From Bacteroidales bacterium (GTDB taxonomy: Bacteria; Bacteroidota; Bacteroidia; Bacteroidales; F082), in the NCBI GenBank assembly GCA_024400195.1, contig JAKSNC010000007.1, positions 1 to 64,000 of the forward strand: a stretch of DNA of 64,000 nt. The letters are read 5' to 3'. A program made the position numbers and the translations under genes. Shown in pieces: positions 43,443-52,791 of this stretch (its first letter is position 1; the number at the start of each line of letters is the position of its first letter). The notes below the pieces were generated by a model. It ran no database searches. It was not told the DNA's origin and was given only the letters and a program-made list of their open reading frames with translations.

Positions 43443-43450
43443 CAAAGATA
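43443..43450 (-). promoter_or_regulatory. nrnA operon promoter -7 box (TATCTTTG)
   Basis: TATCTTTG on the minus strand, followed by CAACC, lies 19 bases before the nrnA start. Confidence 0.65.
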
Positions 43451-43489
43451 CGCAAAAACGAAAGGCGGTTTTCAAAAAAGATATGATTT

Positions 43490-44569
43490 TTAGAATCTTA
43501 CTCCAAAATACGCGCGAGCCTGCCATGTGTTGGTCGAAATGGCGAGTCCTTTGTCGTCGCCCGACCAGAAATAGTTGTAAACGCCTTGAACGCCGGTGAC
43601 ATATCGCCCCACCGTGTATAGTAAGGCGACTCTGCCGATGCACGAAGGCCTTAAGTTGAAATGTTTGTTGTTAAATGCGTCTATTTCGTCGTTGAGTATT
43701 TCGACGTAATGGCTGCTTTCGTCGATGGCGTTTTCTCTCTTTATTTTGGCTTTAATGGTATATTTCAAGAGCGGCATGGCCGATATATGAGCCATGAAAT
43801 GTCTATTTGATGACACAAAGTTGTATGCGTATCCGGCACCGATGGCGATGTCGTGTGTCGTATATATCGGAGTTGCTCCTCCGTAAATGGCGTCAATCAC
43901 AAGATTGTCAGCCATTATTTCGTTGTAGATGTAAGTCAGACCGGCTATGAAGCTTCCGCAGCTCTTCTTTTGGATGAAGGCTTGCGCGAAAGCCGAATTG
44001 TATGAGAATTTTTTGTGGTTTGCAACATAATACAGATTGACGAGGAACCTGTCAACTTTAACGTTGTTTAAACTGCTGTTTTCATCAAAATCGATAGTTA
44101 GGTTGTGACCCGCAATGATTGCATGCATCGTTGTCGCGACATTTTCGTACGACTGCCATTGTACTTCGCCGCCGACGATCTTTCCGTAAAGGCCGATGGA
44201 GAAGTCGCGGCCATACGTACCGGAAATATTTCTCGAATAATTGACCTTCAGATTTCTGAATGCGGCTCCGATACTCCATTTAGAGCACAAACCGGAGTTC
44301 GCCACATAATCAACATCTACGTCTAATATCGGAATCCTGTTTATTGTCTTGTTGTAGATGCCTGAAAGCAGCAGGTTCGCACTTATCATAAATCTTTCCT
44401 TGGGAAGCGCGATATAGGCGGAGTCGCTGTTTCCGAAAATATAATGCTCCCACCATTCTGCAAAACCTTTCGGCGACTCTACTTTAGAAATGTCGCTAAG
44501 ACTTGTCTTTTGTCCGTATGAAAATAAAAATGTGAACAGAAACAGAATGAGTGTCAGATGTTTTTTCAT
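43490..44569 (-). CDS. Outer-membrane-type protein, DUF4421-like
   Basis: A 359-residue protein with signal peptide MKKHLTLILFLFTFLFSYG. It has many Gly- and aromatic-rich strands (for example IAIGAGYAYNFV and ISGTYGRDFSIGLYGKIVGGEVQW) and a terminal strand ARAYFGVRF, which suggests a beta-barrel. It resembles a Bacteroidota DUF4421-type family, but I am not sure. No function is visible. It has its own promoter. Confidence 0.6.
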   Translation of the reverse strand: MKKHLTLILFLFTFLFSYGQKTSLSDISKVESPKGFAEWWEHYIFGNSDSAYIALPKERFMISANLLLSGIYNKTINRIPILDVDVDYVANSGLCSKWSIGAAFRNLKVNYSRNISGTYGRDFSIGLYGKIVGGEVQWQSYENVATTMHAIIAGHNLTIDFDENSSLNNVKVDRFLVNLYYVANHKKFSYNSAFAQAFIQKKSCGSFIAGLTYIYNEIMADNLVIDAIYGGATPIYTTHDIAIGAGYAYNFVSSNRHFMAHISAMPLLKYTIKAKIKRENAIDESSHYVEILNDEIDAFNNKHFNLRPSCIGRVALLYTVGRYVTGVQGVYNYFWSGDDKGLAISTNTWQARAYFGVRF

Positions 44570-44598
44570 GATTTTATACTAAAGCATAGTGTTTTCGT

Positions 44599-44674
44599 AA
44601 GATGTCGTTTTAAACAAAACTATATTTGGTTTTGCTTCCGCAAAGATACGAATAAAGTTCAAAACAGACATCTT
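44599..44674. repeat. Inverted repeat flanking the DUF4421-like gene promoter
   Basis: AAGATGTC-GTTTTAAAC at 44599-44615 is the inverse of GTTCAAAAC-AGACATCTT at 44657-44674, with one mismatch and one extra base. The roughly 40 bases between hold the minus-strand -7 box TATCTTTG at 44641-44648. Confidence 0.6.
44641..44648 (-). promoter_or_regulatory. DUF4421-like gene promoter -7 box (TATCTTTG)
   Basis: TATCTTTG on the minus strand, followed by CGGAAGC, points to the 43490-44569 gene. It is enclosed by an inverted repeat. Confidence 0.65.
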
Positions 44675-44717
44675 AATTTATGTGTGTCGGTGTTGTAAAA
44701 TCTTAACGTATTTTTCT

Positions 44718-44725
44718 TATCTTTG
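44718..44725 (+). promoter_or_regulatory. nth promoter -7 box (TATCTTTG)
   Basis: TATCTTTG followed by TGGG lies 22 bases upstream of the nth GTG start. Confidence 0.6.
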
Positions 44726-44747
44726 TGGGAAGAATGAGTAAATAGAA

Positions 44748-45419
44748 GTGGCTGATATTCAGAGTAAATATAATGATTGTATAACGTATTTCGAGCAGAC
44801 GATGCCGGTCGCTGAATCGGAGTTGTTTTTTGCGGACGCGTATCAGCTTCTTGTCGCCGTGATATTGTCTGCCCAATGTACGGATAAACGCGTGAATCTT
44901 ACGACTCCGGCCTTTTTCGGGCGTTTTCCTGATGCGTTTTCGTTGGCAGCGTCAACGCAGGAGGAAGTGTATCAGTATATAAAGTCGATTTCGTATCCGA
45001 ACAGCAAGTCGAAGAATCTTTTGGGAATGGCGAAAGAGCTTGTCGCGCGGTTCGGCGGCGTGGTACCTGACGATGTCGATATGCTTCAGACTCTGCCCGG
45101 AGTTGGTCGGAAAACGGCAAATGTCGTGGTCGCAGTGGCTTTCAATAAACCGGCGATGCCTGTTGATACTCATGTCTTTAGAGTCTCGGCCCGCTTAGGA
45201 CTTACTCATAATGCTAAAACCCCGCTTGAGACTGAGAAACAGCTCGTCGCGCATATCCCCGAAAACATTCTTGCCAAGGCACACCATTGGCTGCTTCTTC
45301 ACGGAAGGTACGTCTGCACCGCCCGTGACCCCAAATGCTCCGAATGCGGACTTTCGTCTCTGTGCGATGAGTTCGAGAAAAATGTTAAAAAAAACTTAAA
45401 AAGTGTGAAAAAGTGTTAA
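44748..45419 (+). CDS. nth: Endonuclease III (DNA glycosylase/AP lyase)
   Basis: A 223-residue base-excision repair enzyme that removes oxidised pyrimidines. It has the helix-hairpin-helix LPGVGRKTANVVV, with catalytic Lys in the VGRKTA segment and Asp in PVDTHVFRVSARLGL. The [4Fe-4S] cluster region has CTARDPKCSECGLSSLC. It starts with GTG; an ATG at 44734 reaches a stop after three codons. recA follows. Confidence 0.95.
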   Translation: MADIQSKYNDCITYFEQTMPVAESELFFADAYQLLVAVILSAQCTDKRVNLTTPAFFGRFPDAFSLAASTQEEVYQYIKSISYPNSKSKNLLGMAKELVARFGGVVPDDVDMLQTLPGVGRKTANVVVAVAFNKPAMPVDTHVFRVSARLGLTHNAKTPLETEKQLVAHIPENILAKAHHWLLLHGRYVCTARDPKCSECGLSSLCDEFEKNVKKNLKSVKKC

Positions 45420-45498
45420 AAAAGGCATTCCGTTTGAAAATTATGTAATACCTTTGTCATCCATAAAAAATATTTTGTCAAACTAATAAAGAATAATC

Positions 45499-46533
45499 AT
45501 GAGTAACGAGAGTATGGACGAAGTTGAAAGAATACGTCAGGAAAAATTAAAGGCCTTGTCGGCTACACTTGGAAGTATCGAAAAAACGTTTGGAAAAGGC
45601 AGCATTATGCGTCTCGGCGACCATAACGAGGAAAAAATAGCGTGTATTCCTACCGGTTCCATCGGTTTAGACTACGCCCTTGGCGTAGGCGGCTTTCCTA
45701 AGGGAAGAATAATAGAAATTTACGGACCGGAGAGTTCCGGAAAGACAACGCTGGCACTTCATGCAGTCGCAGAAGCGCAGAAACAGGGCGGGATAGCGGC
45801 TTTCATCGACGCCGAACACGCTTTTGACCGCTTTTACGCGAAAAAACTTGGCGTTGATATTGAAAACCTCCTCGTCTCACAGCCTGATAACGGCGAACAG
45901 GCCTTGGAGATAGCCGACAACCTCATTCGTTCCGGCGCGATTGACATCATCGTCGTTGACTCGGTTGCCGCACTCACCCCGAAAAGCGAAATCGAAGGCG
46001 AGATGGGCGACAGCAAGATGGGACTTCAGGCAAGACTGATGTCGCAGGCAATGCGCAAACTGACGGCTACAATTAGCAAAACAAACACAGTCTGCATCTT
46101 TATCAACCAGCTGCGCGAGAAAATCGGCGTCATGTTCGGAAACCCGGAGACGACGACAGGCGGAAATGCCTTGAAATTCTACAGTTCGGTGCGCTTAGAC
46201 ATCAGAAAAGTCAGCCAGATAAAGGACGGCGAGACGATGCTCGGAAACCGCGTCAAAGTGAAAGTCGTGAAAAACAAGGTCGCGCCTCCGTTCAAAAAGG
46301 CTGAATTCGACATCCTTTATGGTGAGGGAATCTCTAAAATAGGCGAGATTATCGACCTCGGAGTCGAGTTTGAAGTGATTAAGAAAAGCGGTTCGTGGTT
46401 CAGTTACAACGACACGAAACTCAGTCAGGGACGCGATGCTTTGAAGAAAGTGCTTGAAGAAAATCCCGATTTATGCGACGAGCTTCAGGCAAAAATAACG
46501 GCGGCGTTGGAAAACTCCGACAAAGATCTTTGA
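45499..46533 (+). CDS. recA: Recombinase A
   Basis: A 344-residue RecA. The Walker A is GPESSGKTT (76-84), the Walker [11 protein letters not shown], and the L1/L2 DNA-binding loops include [22 protein letters not shown] and [16 protein letters not shown]. It performs strand exchange and SOS activation. No LexA-box-like site is clear upstream. The length is typical, with a short acidic-poor tail. Confidence 0.97.
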   Translation: MSNESMDEVERIRQEKLKALSATLGSIEKTFGKGSIMRLGDHNEEKIACIPTGSIGLDYALGVGGFPKGRIIEIYGPESSGKTTLALHAVAEAQKQGGIAAFIDAEHAFDRFYAKKLGVDIENLLVSQPDNGEQALEIADNLIRSGAIDIIVVDSVAALTPKSEIEGEMGDSKMGLQARLMSQAMRKLTATISKTNTVCIFINQLREKIGVMFGNPETTTGGNALKFYSSVRLDIRKVSQIKDGETMLGNRVKVKVVKNKVAPPFKKAEFDILYGEGISKIGEIIDLGVEFEVIKKSGSWFSYNDTKLSQGRDALKKVLEENPDLCDELQAKITAALENSDKDL

Positions 46534-46535
46534 TT

Positions 46536-47543
46536 ATGAATAGGTTTCTTTTGTTTTGTGTTTGTGCGATGCTTTTTGTGGGATGTGGGGAAGTCGCCAA
46601 AGACGCCGGTGCAGGCGGAGACGGAATCGGATATGAAGACAACCGAACTCCTATACAGGTTGTGTCAGACTCGATAGCGTCGGATTCGACAAATGCGTCT
46701 CTGTATATCATGCGTGCGCAGATGTGCCTTCAGGATGAGCAGATCGGTAACGCGATTCACGATATTAACAAGGCTCTCTCCCTTGACCGTAACAACGTTG
46801 ACGCACTTCTCGTTCTCGCAGATGTTTATCTTGCTCTCGGCGATCAGGACAATATCTTGGCCACGCTGACTAAGGCTTCGGATATAGCGCCATACGACGT
46901 GCGTCCGATGGTGAAACTGTCTGAGTTTTATTTCATTCAGGGTAATATGCAACTGTCGAAAGCATACGCAGATAAGGCTCTTGACGTAAACAACTTTAAC
47001 CCGCGAGCTTACTTCATGCGCGGTATGGTTTATCTGAGCAAGAACGATACGGCATCCGCATTGAGCAACTTTATGATGTCGCGCAATCAGGATGACAATT
47101 ACTATGATCCTCTCATTGAAATCGCACAGATTAACGCGGCAATGCGCAACCCGATAGCTGATGACTTCTTCAAAGAGGCAATCGCGAATTTTCCTGATGT
47201 TCATTCTACTTACTACGATTACGCACTGTATCTTCAAGATAATGGCAAACCTCTTGAAGCCATTGCCCTGTATGATACGCTTATTTCCATTTACCCTCAA
47301 GAATCGCGTTTCTACTATAACAAAGGTTATGTGTATCTGGTCTATCTGTTTGATTATCAAAAGGCTCTCGACTGCTTTGACCACTCTATCGACATTAGGC
47401 CGACTATTGACGCGTTTTACAATAAGGGCAGAACTCTTGAGCAGATGGGCAATTTCGCGGCAGCAAAGAATACGTATCTGAAGATTCTTCAAACGGAACC
47501 TAATTATCAGTTGGCATTAGACGCCCTGCAACGCCTTGAGTGA
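46536..47543 (+). CDS. TPR-repeat lipoprotein
   Basis: About 335 residues from the ATG at 46536, two bases after recA. The upstream frame would overlap recA, and this ATG starts the lipoprotein signal MNRFLLFCVCAMLFVGC (Cys17). The rest is at least seven tetratricopeptide repeats (for example AIHDINKALSLDRNNVDALLVLADVY and ALDCFDHSIDIRPTIDAFYNKG). It probably is a protein-binding scaffold on the periplasmic side of the outer membrane. The partner is unknown. It precedes an LtaS-like gene. Confidence 0.8.
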   Translation: MNRFLLFCVCAMLFVGCGEVAKDAGAGGDGIGYEDNRTPIQVVSDSIASDSTNASLYIMRAQMCLQDEQIGNAIHDINKALSLDRNNVDALLVLADVYLALGDQDNILATLTKASDIAPYDVRPMVKLSEFYFIQGNMQLSKAYADKALDVNNFNPRAYFMRGMVYLSKNDTASALSNFMMSRNQDDNYYDPLIEIAQINAAMRNPIADDFFKEAIANFPDVHSTYYDYALYLQDNGKPLEAIALYDTLISIYPQESRFYYNKGYVYLVYLFDYQKALDCFDHSIDIRPTIDAFYNKGRTLEQMGNFAAAKNTYLKILQTEPNYQLALDALQRLE

Positions 47544-47564
47544 TTTTATTAAAATGCTGTTGAA

Positions 47565-49514
47565 ATGAAAATCGGCAAACATACTCTTTCGACACCTGCT
47601 GCATTGATTTGCAATATATTCATGGTGTATTTGATATATTTTTTATGCAGAGTCGTGTTTGTAGCCGAAAACTGGTCGGTTTATTCGGAGACGTTGTTCA
47701 AAAACGATCTCTCTGATTTGATAATCGGTTCCCTCGTCTTCGATTCATCCGGCATCGTTTACACCAATGCGCTTTATATCGTGATGATGCTGATACCTCT
47801 TCATTATAAGGAGGGAATTGTATATCAGAAAATATGCAAAGGCATTTTCGTCTTCTGCAATTCCGTCGGCATTATCGCCAACCTCGTCGATTGTGTTTAT
47901 TTTCAATATTCTGGCCGAAGGACGACGGTGACAGTTTTTCGAGAATTTAGTAATGAGGATAATCTGGTAAGCGTCTTTGGTGTGGAATTTATAAACCATT
48001 GGTATATCGTTCTTATCGGTATCGCCTTGATTTTCTGTCTGTTTAGATTTTATGTCAAATCGGAAGGCGACACGCGGTTAAAATTGTTTTACTACGTCTC
48101 GCATACAATAGTTTTCGTAGGGTTGGTGCTGCTTGCCGTTTGCGGTATGCGTGGTGGCGGTTTCTCAGAGGCAGTCCGCCCGATAACCATCAGCAATGCG
48201 AATCAATATGTCAACAGACCGGCAGAAGCGTCCGTGATACTCAATACGCCGTTTTCCATGATTAGAACGTATAACAAGAAACCGTTTAGCACGCCCCATT
48301 ATTTCGATAAAAACGAGTTGGACTCAATATATTCTCCTGTTATTCAATTAGCTGAAAATAAAGAGTTTAAGAATAAAAATGTCGTCGTCTTTATCATAGA
48401 AAGTTTCGGCAGGGAATATATCGGCTCGCTCAACGAAAATCTTGAAGGCAGTAACTACAAAGGTTATACTCCTTTTATGGATTCGATTGTAAATCAAAGT
48501 CTTACTTTTGATTATTCATTCTGTAACGGGCGTAAAAGTATTGACGGAATGCCTTCGATCTTGTCATCGATACCGATGTTTGTAGAGCCGTTTTTCCTTA
48601 CGCCGGCTTCGTTAAACGACATAAGCGGTATAGCCGGAGAACTGGGTAAAAAGGGTTATCACACCGCTTTCTTCCACGGTGCGCAGAATGGCTCAATGGG
48701 ATTTCAGGCTTTCGCACGCGCCACTGGATTCCAAGAATATTATGGACGTACTGAATACAATGAGGACAGCCGTTTTAACGGAGATGACGATTACGATGGC
48801 ACTTGGGCAATTTGGGATGAGCCGTTTTTCCAATTCTATTGCTTGAAAATGAGTGAGTTTCAACAACCTTTCGTGACTTCGATATTCACTGCGTCGTCTC
48901 ATCATCCTTATGCTGTTCCTTCTGAATATAAAGACATTTATCCAGAGGAAGGGTTGCCTATTCACAAGTGCATTCGTTATACCGACAACGCTTTGCGTAA
49001 GTTTTTCGACACGGCGAAAAAACATCCGTGGTTTGATAATACAATATTCGTTTTCACTTCAGACCATACAAATCAGTCAGACCATCCTGAATTTCAGACA
49101 GACCTCGGCATATTCTGGTCGCCGGTGATAATTTACGACCCGTCAAAAGAACTGGTGACGCCGTGCAGACGACACGCCATTGCACAGCAGATTGATATTA
49201 TGCCGACAGTTTTGAATATCCTTGGCTACGATAATAGTTATATCGCTTTCGGACAGGATTTGATGAATACGCCGGATTCATCTACTTGGGCTGTGAATTA
49301 CAATAACGGAATTTATCAGTTTGTCAAAAATGACTATCTCCTTCAGTTTGACGGAAATAACGTCGTGGGTTTTTTCAATATCAAGAACGACTGGATGCTT
49401 CGTGATAATTTAAAAGGTCGTCTTCCTGAAGAAGAACAGTTGCTTAAAGAGTTGAAGGCGATAATACAGTCGTATATGGAGAGGATGAACTCCGACGAAG
49501 TTGTTGTAAGATAA
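47565..49514 (+). CDS. LtaS-like (sulfatase-fold) membrane phosphotransferase
   Basis: A 649-residue protein. Five hydrophobic segments fill residues 1-195, then an extracytoplasmic sulfatase-fold domain (VVVFIIESFGREYIG near 272-286; SFCNGRKSIDGMPSIL near 318-332; TASSHHPYAVP; VFTSDHTNQSDHP). The metal ligand Glu279 is visible. Ser325 occupies the position of the LtaS catalytic Thr. In Gram-positives LtaS builds lipoteichoic acid, which Bacteroidota lack, so a phosphoglycerol or phosphoethanolamine transferase for another envelope polymer is likely. A paralogue is at 59262. Confidence 0.82.
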   Translation: MKIGKHTLSTPAALICNIFMVYLIYFLCRVVFVAENWSVYSETLFKNDLSDLIIGSLVFDSSGIVYTNALYIVMMLIPLHYKEGIVYQKICKGIFVFCNSVGIIANLVDCVYFQYSGRRTTVTVFREFSNEDNLVSVFGVEFINHWYIVLIGIALIFCLFRFYVKSEGDTRLKLFYYVSHTIVFVGLVLLAVCGMRGGGFSEAVRPITISNANQYVNRPAEASVILNTPFSMIRTYNKKPFSTPHYFDKNELDSIYSPVIQLAENKEFKNKNVVVFIIESFGREYIGSLNENLEGSNYKGYTPFMDSIVNQSLTFDYSFCNGRKSIDGMPSILSSIPMFVEPFFLTPASLNDISGIAGELGKKGYHTAFFHGAQNGSMGFQAFARATGFQEYYGRTEYNEDSRFNGDDDYDGTWAIWDEPFFQFYCLKMSEFQQPFVTSIFTASSHHPYAVPSEYKDIYPEEGLPIHKCIRYTDNALRKFFDTAKKHPWFDNTIFVFTSDHTNQSDHPEFQTDLGIFWSPVIIYDPSKELVTPCRRHAIAQQIDIMPTVLNILGYDNSYIAFGQDLMNTPDSSTWAVNYNNGIYQFVKNDYLLQFDGNNVVGFFNIKNDWMLRDNLKGRLPEEEQLLKELKAIIQSYMERMNSDEVVVR

Positions 49515-49524
49515 CGTCTTAATG

Positions 49525-50283
49525 CTATGAAATGTTTTTCCTGCTGAACTCAGCCATGATTATTGCGGCTGCTACGGCAGCATTGAGTGATTCTGTTTTG
49601 CTTCCGTTTATGTGTGGAATGTGAATCGGATCGGTGATAAACGGCAGTGTCTCCTGTTTTATTCCATGTGATTCGCTTCCAATGACAATGATTCCGTTTT
49701 GAGGAGTTTCCTTGCTGAAAATGTTTTTACCCTGCATCAAGGCACCGAAAATCGGTATGTTCAGGCTTTTGACTTTTGATAAAAAACTAATCAATTCACA
49801 ATCAATGATTTTTGTTCTAAAGATGGAACCCATCGCTGATTGGATGGTTTTTTGTTGCCAGCAATCTGCCGTGTCGTGACTGCAGACGATATTCTTTATT
49901 CCAAACCAGTCGGCAGTTCTTATTATTGTACCGAGATTTCCGGGATCGTTGATTCCGTCAAGTGCAATGATGATATTGTTTTTTGCGTCTTCCGGAATGA
50001 TGTCGTATCGTGGTATGCGGGCGATGGCAAGTATTCCGGGCGGTGTGACCATTCCGCTCATCTGTTCCATCTGCTTTCCACTCACATTTTCGTAACGTAA
50101 TGTTGTCGCAAATTGTGCGTTTTTTTCAATCCACGCTTCTGTTGCGAAGATGCTTTCCACTATGAATGAAGAAGTTAGCAGTTCTTCAATGAGTTTTGTT
50201 CCTTCCACAGCGAACAGACCGAGTTCGTGCCTGTTTCTGGCTTGTTTGAGTGACTGTATGGTTTTTATTTCGTTTTTTGTCAT
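49525..50283 (-). CDS. TrmH-family RNA 2'-O-methyltransferase
   Basis: A 252-residue SPOUT methylase. Motif 1 includes IIIALDGINDPGNLGTIIRTADWFGI, motif 2 IIVIGSESHGI, and motif 3 HIPHINGSKTESLNAAVAAAIIM. An RNA-binding N-terminal domain is present (LGLFAVEGTKLIEELL). The target (rRNA or tRNA) is not certain. It ends 10 bases from the convergent LtaS-like gene. Confidence 0.85.
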   Translation of the reverse strand: MTKNEIKTIQSLKQARNRHELGLFAVEGTKLIEELLTSSFIVESIFATEAWIEKNAQFATTLRYENVSGKQMEQMSGMVTPPGILAIARIPRYDIIPEDAKNNIIIALDGINDPGNLGTIIRTADWFGIKNIVCSHDTADCWQQKTIQSAMGSIFRTKIIDCELISFLSKVKSLNIPIFGALMQGKNIFSKETPQNGIIVIGSESHGIKQETLPFITDPIHIPHINGSKTESLNAAVAAAIIMAEFSRKNIS

Positions 50284-50313
50284 CGAAAAGCCTTGCTTTT
50301 ATTAGTTGTCCGA

Positions 50314-50343
50314 CAAAAAAGCCCAAGGTTGAAGCCTTGGGCT
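50314..50343 (-). terminator. rpsF-rpsR-rplI operon terminator
   Basis: A perfect 9-bp stem AGCCCAAGG/CCTTGGGCT is followed on the minus strand by TTTTTTG. Confidence 0.88.
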
Positions 50344-50367
50344 AAGATATGTGAAGTTTCTTTAAAC

Positions 50368-50817
50368 TTATTCTGCGAATACTTCAAAACTGATTTCGGC
50401 GGTAACGTCTTTGTGAAGACGAACTTTTGCAGTGTATTTGCCGAGTTCTTTGATGCTTTCGTCAGCGAAAGAAATCTGTTTGCGGTCGATTTCGATGTTC
50501 TTGGCGGCTTTGATGGCATCGGCTATCTGAATGTTGTTGACAGAACCGAAAATCTTGCCGTTTTCAGAAGCTTTGGCCGGAATGCGAAGTTCGAGTCCGT
50601 TGAGAACTGATGCAAGGTCTTCGGCTTCTTTTCTGATTTTCTCAAGTTTGTGCTGCTGCTGCTTGAGTTCTTCGGCGACGATTTTGCGAGCTGATTCAGT
50701 CGCGAGGATTGCCATACCCTGTGGGATGAGGTAGTTGCGGGCATAACCCGGTTTCACCTTAACTATTTCGTTCTTGTAACCCAGATTGGCTACGTCTTGC
50801 TTAAGAATAATTTCCAT
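50368..50817 (-). CDS. rplI: 50S ribosomal protein L9
   Basis: A 149-residue protein. The N-terminal L9 domain (MEIILKQDVANLGYKNEIVKVKPGYARNYL, read with gaps) is followed by a long helix rich in Gln, Lys and Glu and the C-terminal domain. It is the last gene of the S6-S18-L9 unit. Confidence 0.96.
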   Translation of the reverse strand: MEIILKQDVANLGYKNEIVKVKPGYARNYLIPQGMAILATESARKIVAEELKQQQHKLEKIRKEAEDLASVLNGLELRIPAKASENGKIFGSVNNIQIADAIKAAKNIEIDRKQISFADESIKELGKYTAKVRLHKDVTAEISFEVFAE

Positions 50818-50835
50818 TTTGTATCCTCCTCTGAA

Positions 50836-51147
50836 TTATTTCATTTCGGCTTTCACATTGTCTGATTTCGGATTCTCAGCCTTCATGTTATCCGCAAGGA
50901 ACGGCATCAGGGCGAGAAGACGGGCTCTCTTTATGGCCTGGGCAACTTTTTTCTGATACTTTGTTGATGTTCCGGTGATACGGCGAGGCAGAATCTTGCC
51001 TTGCTCGTTGACGAACTTCAGAAGGAAGTCGGCATCCTTATAATCAATGTATTTTATGCGGCTTTTCTTGAAGCGGCAGTATTTTTTCTTCTTCGTATCG
51101 ACTGCTATAGGAGTCAAATATTTGATGTCGTTATTTGTCTGTACCAT
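50836..51147 (-). CDS. rpsR: 30S ribosomal protein S18
   Basis: A 103-residue protein with the S18 core [64 protein letters not shown] (read with gaps). The C-terminus is about 15 residues longer than in many bacteria. It lies between rpsF and rplI. Confidence 0.96.
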   Translation of the reverse strand: MVQTNNDIKYLTPIAVDTKKKKYCRFKKSRIKYIDYKDADFLLKFVNEQGKILPRRITGTSTKYQKKVAQAIKRARLLALMPFLADNMKAENPKSDNVKAEMK

Positions 51148-51172
51148 TTTTTTTAGATTAACAGGTTAAACA

Positions 51173-51514
51173 TTAAGCTTGAACTTCAGCTTTTTTGCTG
51201 CGTTTTTTCTCGTTGTAGGCGATGGCGTGTTTGTCGAGTTTCACAGTGAGGAAGCGAATGACGCGCTCGTCGCGCTTCAGTTCGGTCTCAAGGTTCTCGA
51301 TGACGTTACCTTCGGCCTTGAACTCGAAAAGCTGGTAAAAGCCTGACGACATTTTTTGGATTGGGTAGGCGAGTTTGCGCATTCCCCAGAAGTCTTCATA
51401 AACCATCTCAGCACCATTGGCTGTGACGATGTCTCTGAATTTCTTCACCGTCTCCTTTGTCTGTTCCTCAGACAAAACGGGAGTTAGAATGAAAACGGTT
51501 TCGTACTGATTCAT
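51173..51514 (-). CDS. rpsF: 30S ribosomal protein S6
   Basis: A 113-residue protein with the S6 fold ([44 protein letters not shown]). It is first in the rpsF-rpsR-rplI unit, with the intact promoter just upstream. Confidence 0.96.
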   Translation of the reverse strand: MNQYETVFILTPVLSEEQTKETVKKFRDIVTANGAEMVYEDFWGMRKLAYPIQKMSSGFYQLFEFKAEGNVIENLETELKRDERVIRFLTVKLDKHAIAYNEKKRSKKAEVQA

Positions 51515-51555
51515 AATTTGTTTGTTTAATAGATGAATTTAAATTTTTTGCGCTG

Positions 51556-51563
51556 CAAAGGTA
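51556..51563 (-). promoter_or_regulatory. rpsF operon promoter -7 box (TACCTTTG)
   Basis: TACCTTTG on the minus strand, followed by CAGCGC, lies 42 bases before rpsF. It matches the tRNA promoter in box and downstream bases. Confidence 0.7.
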
Positions 51564-51621
51564 CGAAAAAAAATGAGATTATCGTACTTGTCTGCAAAGT
51601 TTTTTTATGATGTATCTGTCT

Positions 51622-52773
51622 TTATAAAATTCGCGCCCGTTCGATGTTGTCGATGAGTTCGTCGAGGATGAATTCCGCCGCCTTCCCATCTCCGAAAATT
51701 GCCGGAAAACTTATGTCTTTCTTGTTCTCAAAATAGTGAAATTTTTCTATAATTGTCTGTTTGTCAGCATCGCAAAGTGCTGCGGCTCCCGTTTCGACGA
51801 TTTCAACCCATTCGGTTTCTCGGCGCATTATCACACACGGCTTTTTGAAGAAATATGCTTCTTTCTGCACGCCTCCGGAGTCGGTGAGGACGAGGTTTGC
51901 CTTGTTTTCGAGCATTATCATGTCTAAGAAGGAGACTGGCGGCAGAATGTGAATTCGATTATTGTTCTCCGTCTGCGATAATAATTGTGCGTCAAGGTTT
52001 TCTGCCATCATCTTCTTCGTTCTCGGGTGAAGTGGAAGCACGATGTCGTTCTTTTTTGAGATCTCATTCAAAGCATTGAAAATATTGTTCAGTCGTGTTG
52101 GGTCGTCAGTGTTGTTGTCGCGGTGTATTGTGCATAACGTGAACGTTTTACCCTTGATGCCTGTGCTTTCGATGATGTCTGACTCTTGCTCGGCTATCTT
52201 GGCGAAATGCAGGCTGTTATCGTACATGATGTCGCCGCAGTGGTAGATTCCCGGCCTGTCGATAGTGAACGGCTTTTTTGTGTTTTGTACAAATCCTTCC
52301 CTGACGAGGTTGTCGAATCCGGTCTTTGTCGGTGAAAAAAGTAGGGTGGAGCAGTGGTCGCAGCAGATCCTGTTTATCTCTTCGGGCATGCTTTTGTTGA
52401 ACGAGCGTAGTCCGGCTTCGATGTGTGCCACAGGGATGTGTGCCTTCGCCGCAGCAACGGCACCGGCGAGTGTGCTGTTGGTGTCGCCGTAAACGACGAG
52501 CATGTCGGGTTTTTCATCGAAAAGTATTTTCTCTATGCCTGCCATCATTTTCGCGGTCTGCTCGCCGTGTGTGCCGGAGCCGACATTGAGATTGTAGTCG
52601 GGATGCGGTATCTGCAGCTCGTCGAAGAAAACCCGCGACATGTTTTCATCATAATGTTGTCCTGTGTGGATGATGACTTCATGAATGTCTTTGCCGCTGT
52701 TGCCGACAGCCCTGCTTAGTGCCGCCGCCTTTATTATCTGCGGGCGGGCCCCGATTATCGTCACTATCTTCAT
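51622..52773 (-). CDS. wecB: UDP-N-acetylglucosamine 2-epimerase (non-hydrolysing)
   Basis: A 383-residue enzyme that makes UDP-ManNAc for surface glycans. Motifs include KIVTIIGARPQIIKAA, HTGQHYDENMSRVFF, VYGDTNSTLAGAVAAAKAHIPVAHIEAGLRS, LCTIHRDNN and TDSGGVQKEAYF. The length is typical. It follows radC on the minus strand by 18 bases, so they may be co-transcribed. Confidence 0.93.
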   Translation of the reverse strand: MKIVTIIGARPQIIKAAALSRAVGNSGKDIHEVIIHTGQHYDENMSRVFFDELQIPHPDYNLNVGSGTHGEQTAKMMAGIEKILFDEKPDMLVVYGDTNSTLAGAVAAAKAHIPVAHIEAGLRSFNKSMPEEINRICCDHCSTLLFSPTKTGFDNLVREGFVQNTKKPFTIDRPGIYHCGDIMYDNSLHFAKIAEQESDIIESTGIKGKTFTLCTIHRDNNTDDPTRLNNIFNALNEISKKNDIVLPLHPRTKKMMAENLDAQLLSQTENNNRIHILPPVSFLDMIMLENKANLVLTDSGGVQKEAYFFKKPCVIMRRETEWVEIVETGAAALCDADKQTIIEKFHYFENKKDISFPAIFGDGKAAEFILDELIDNIERARIL

Positions 52774-52791
52774 ATTAATCCGTTTCCATTT

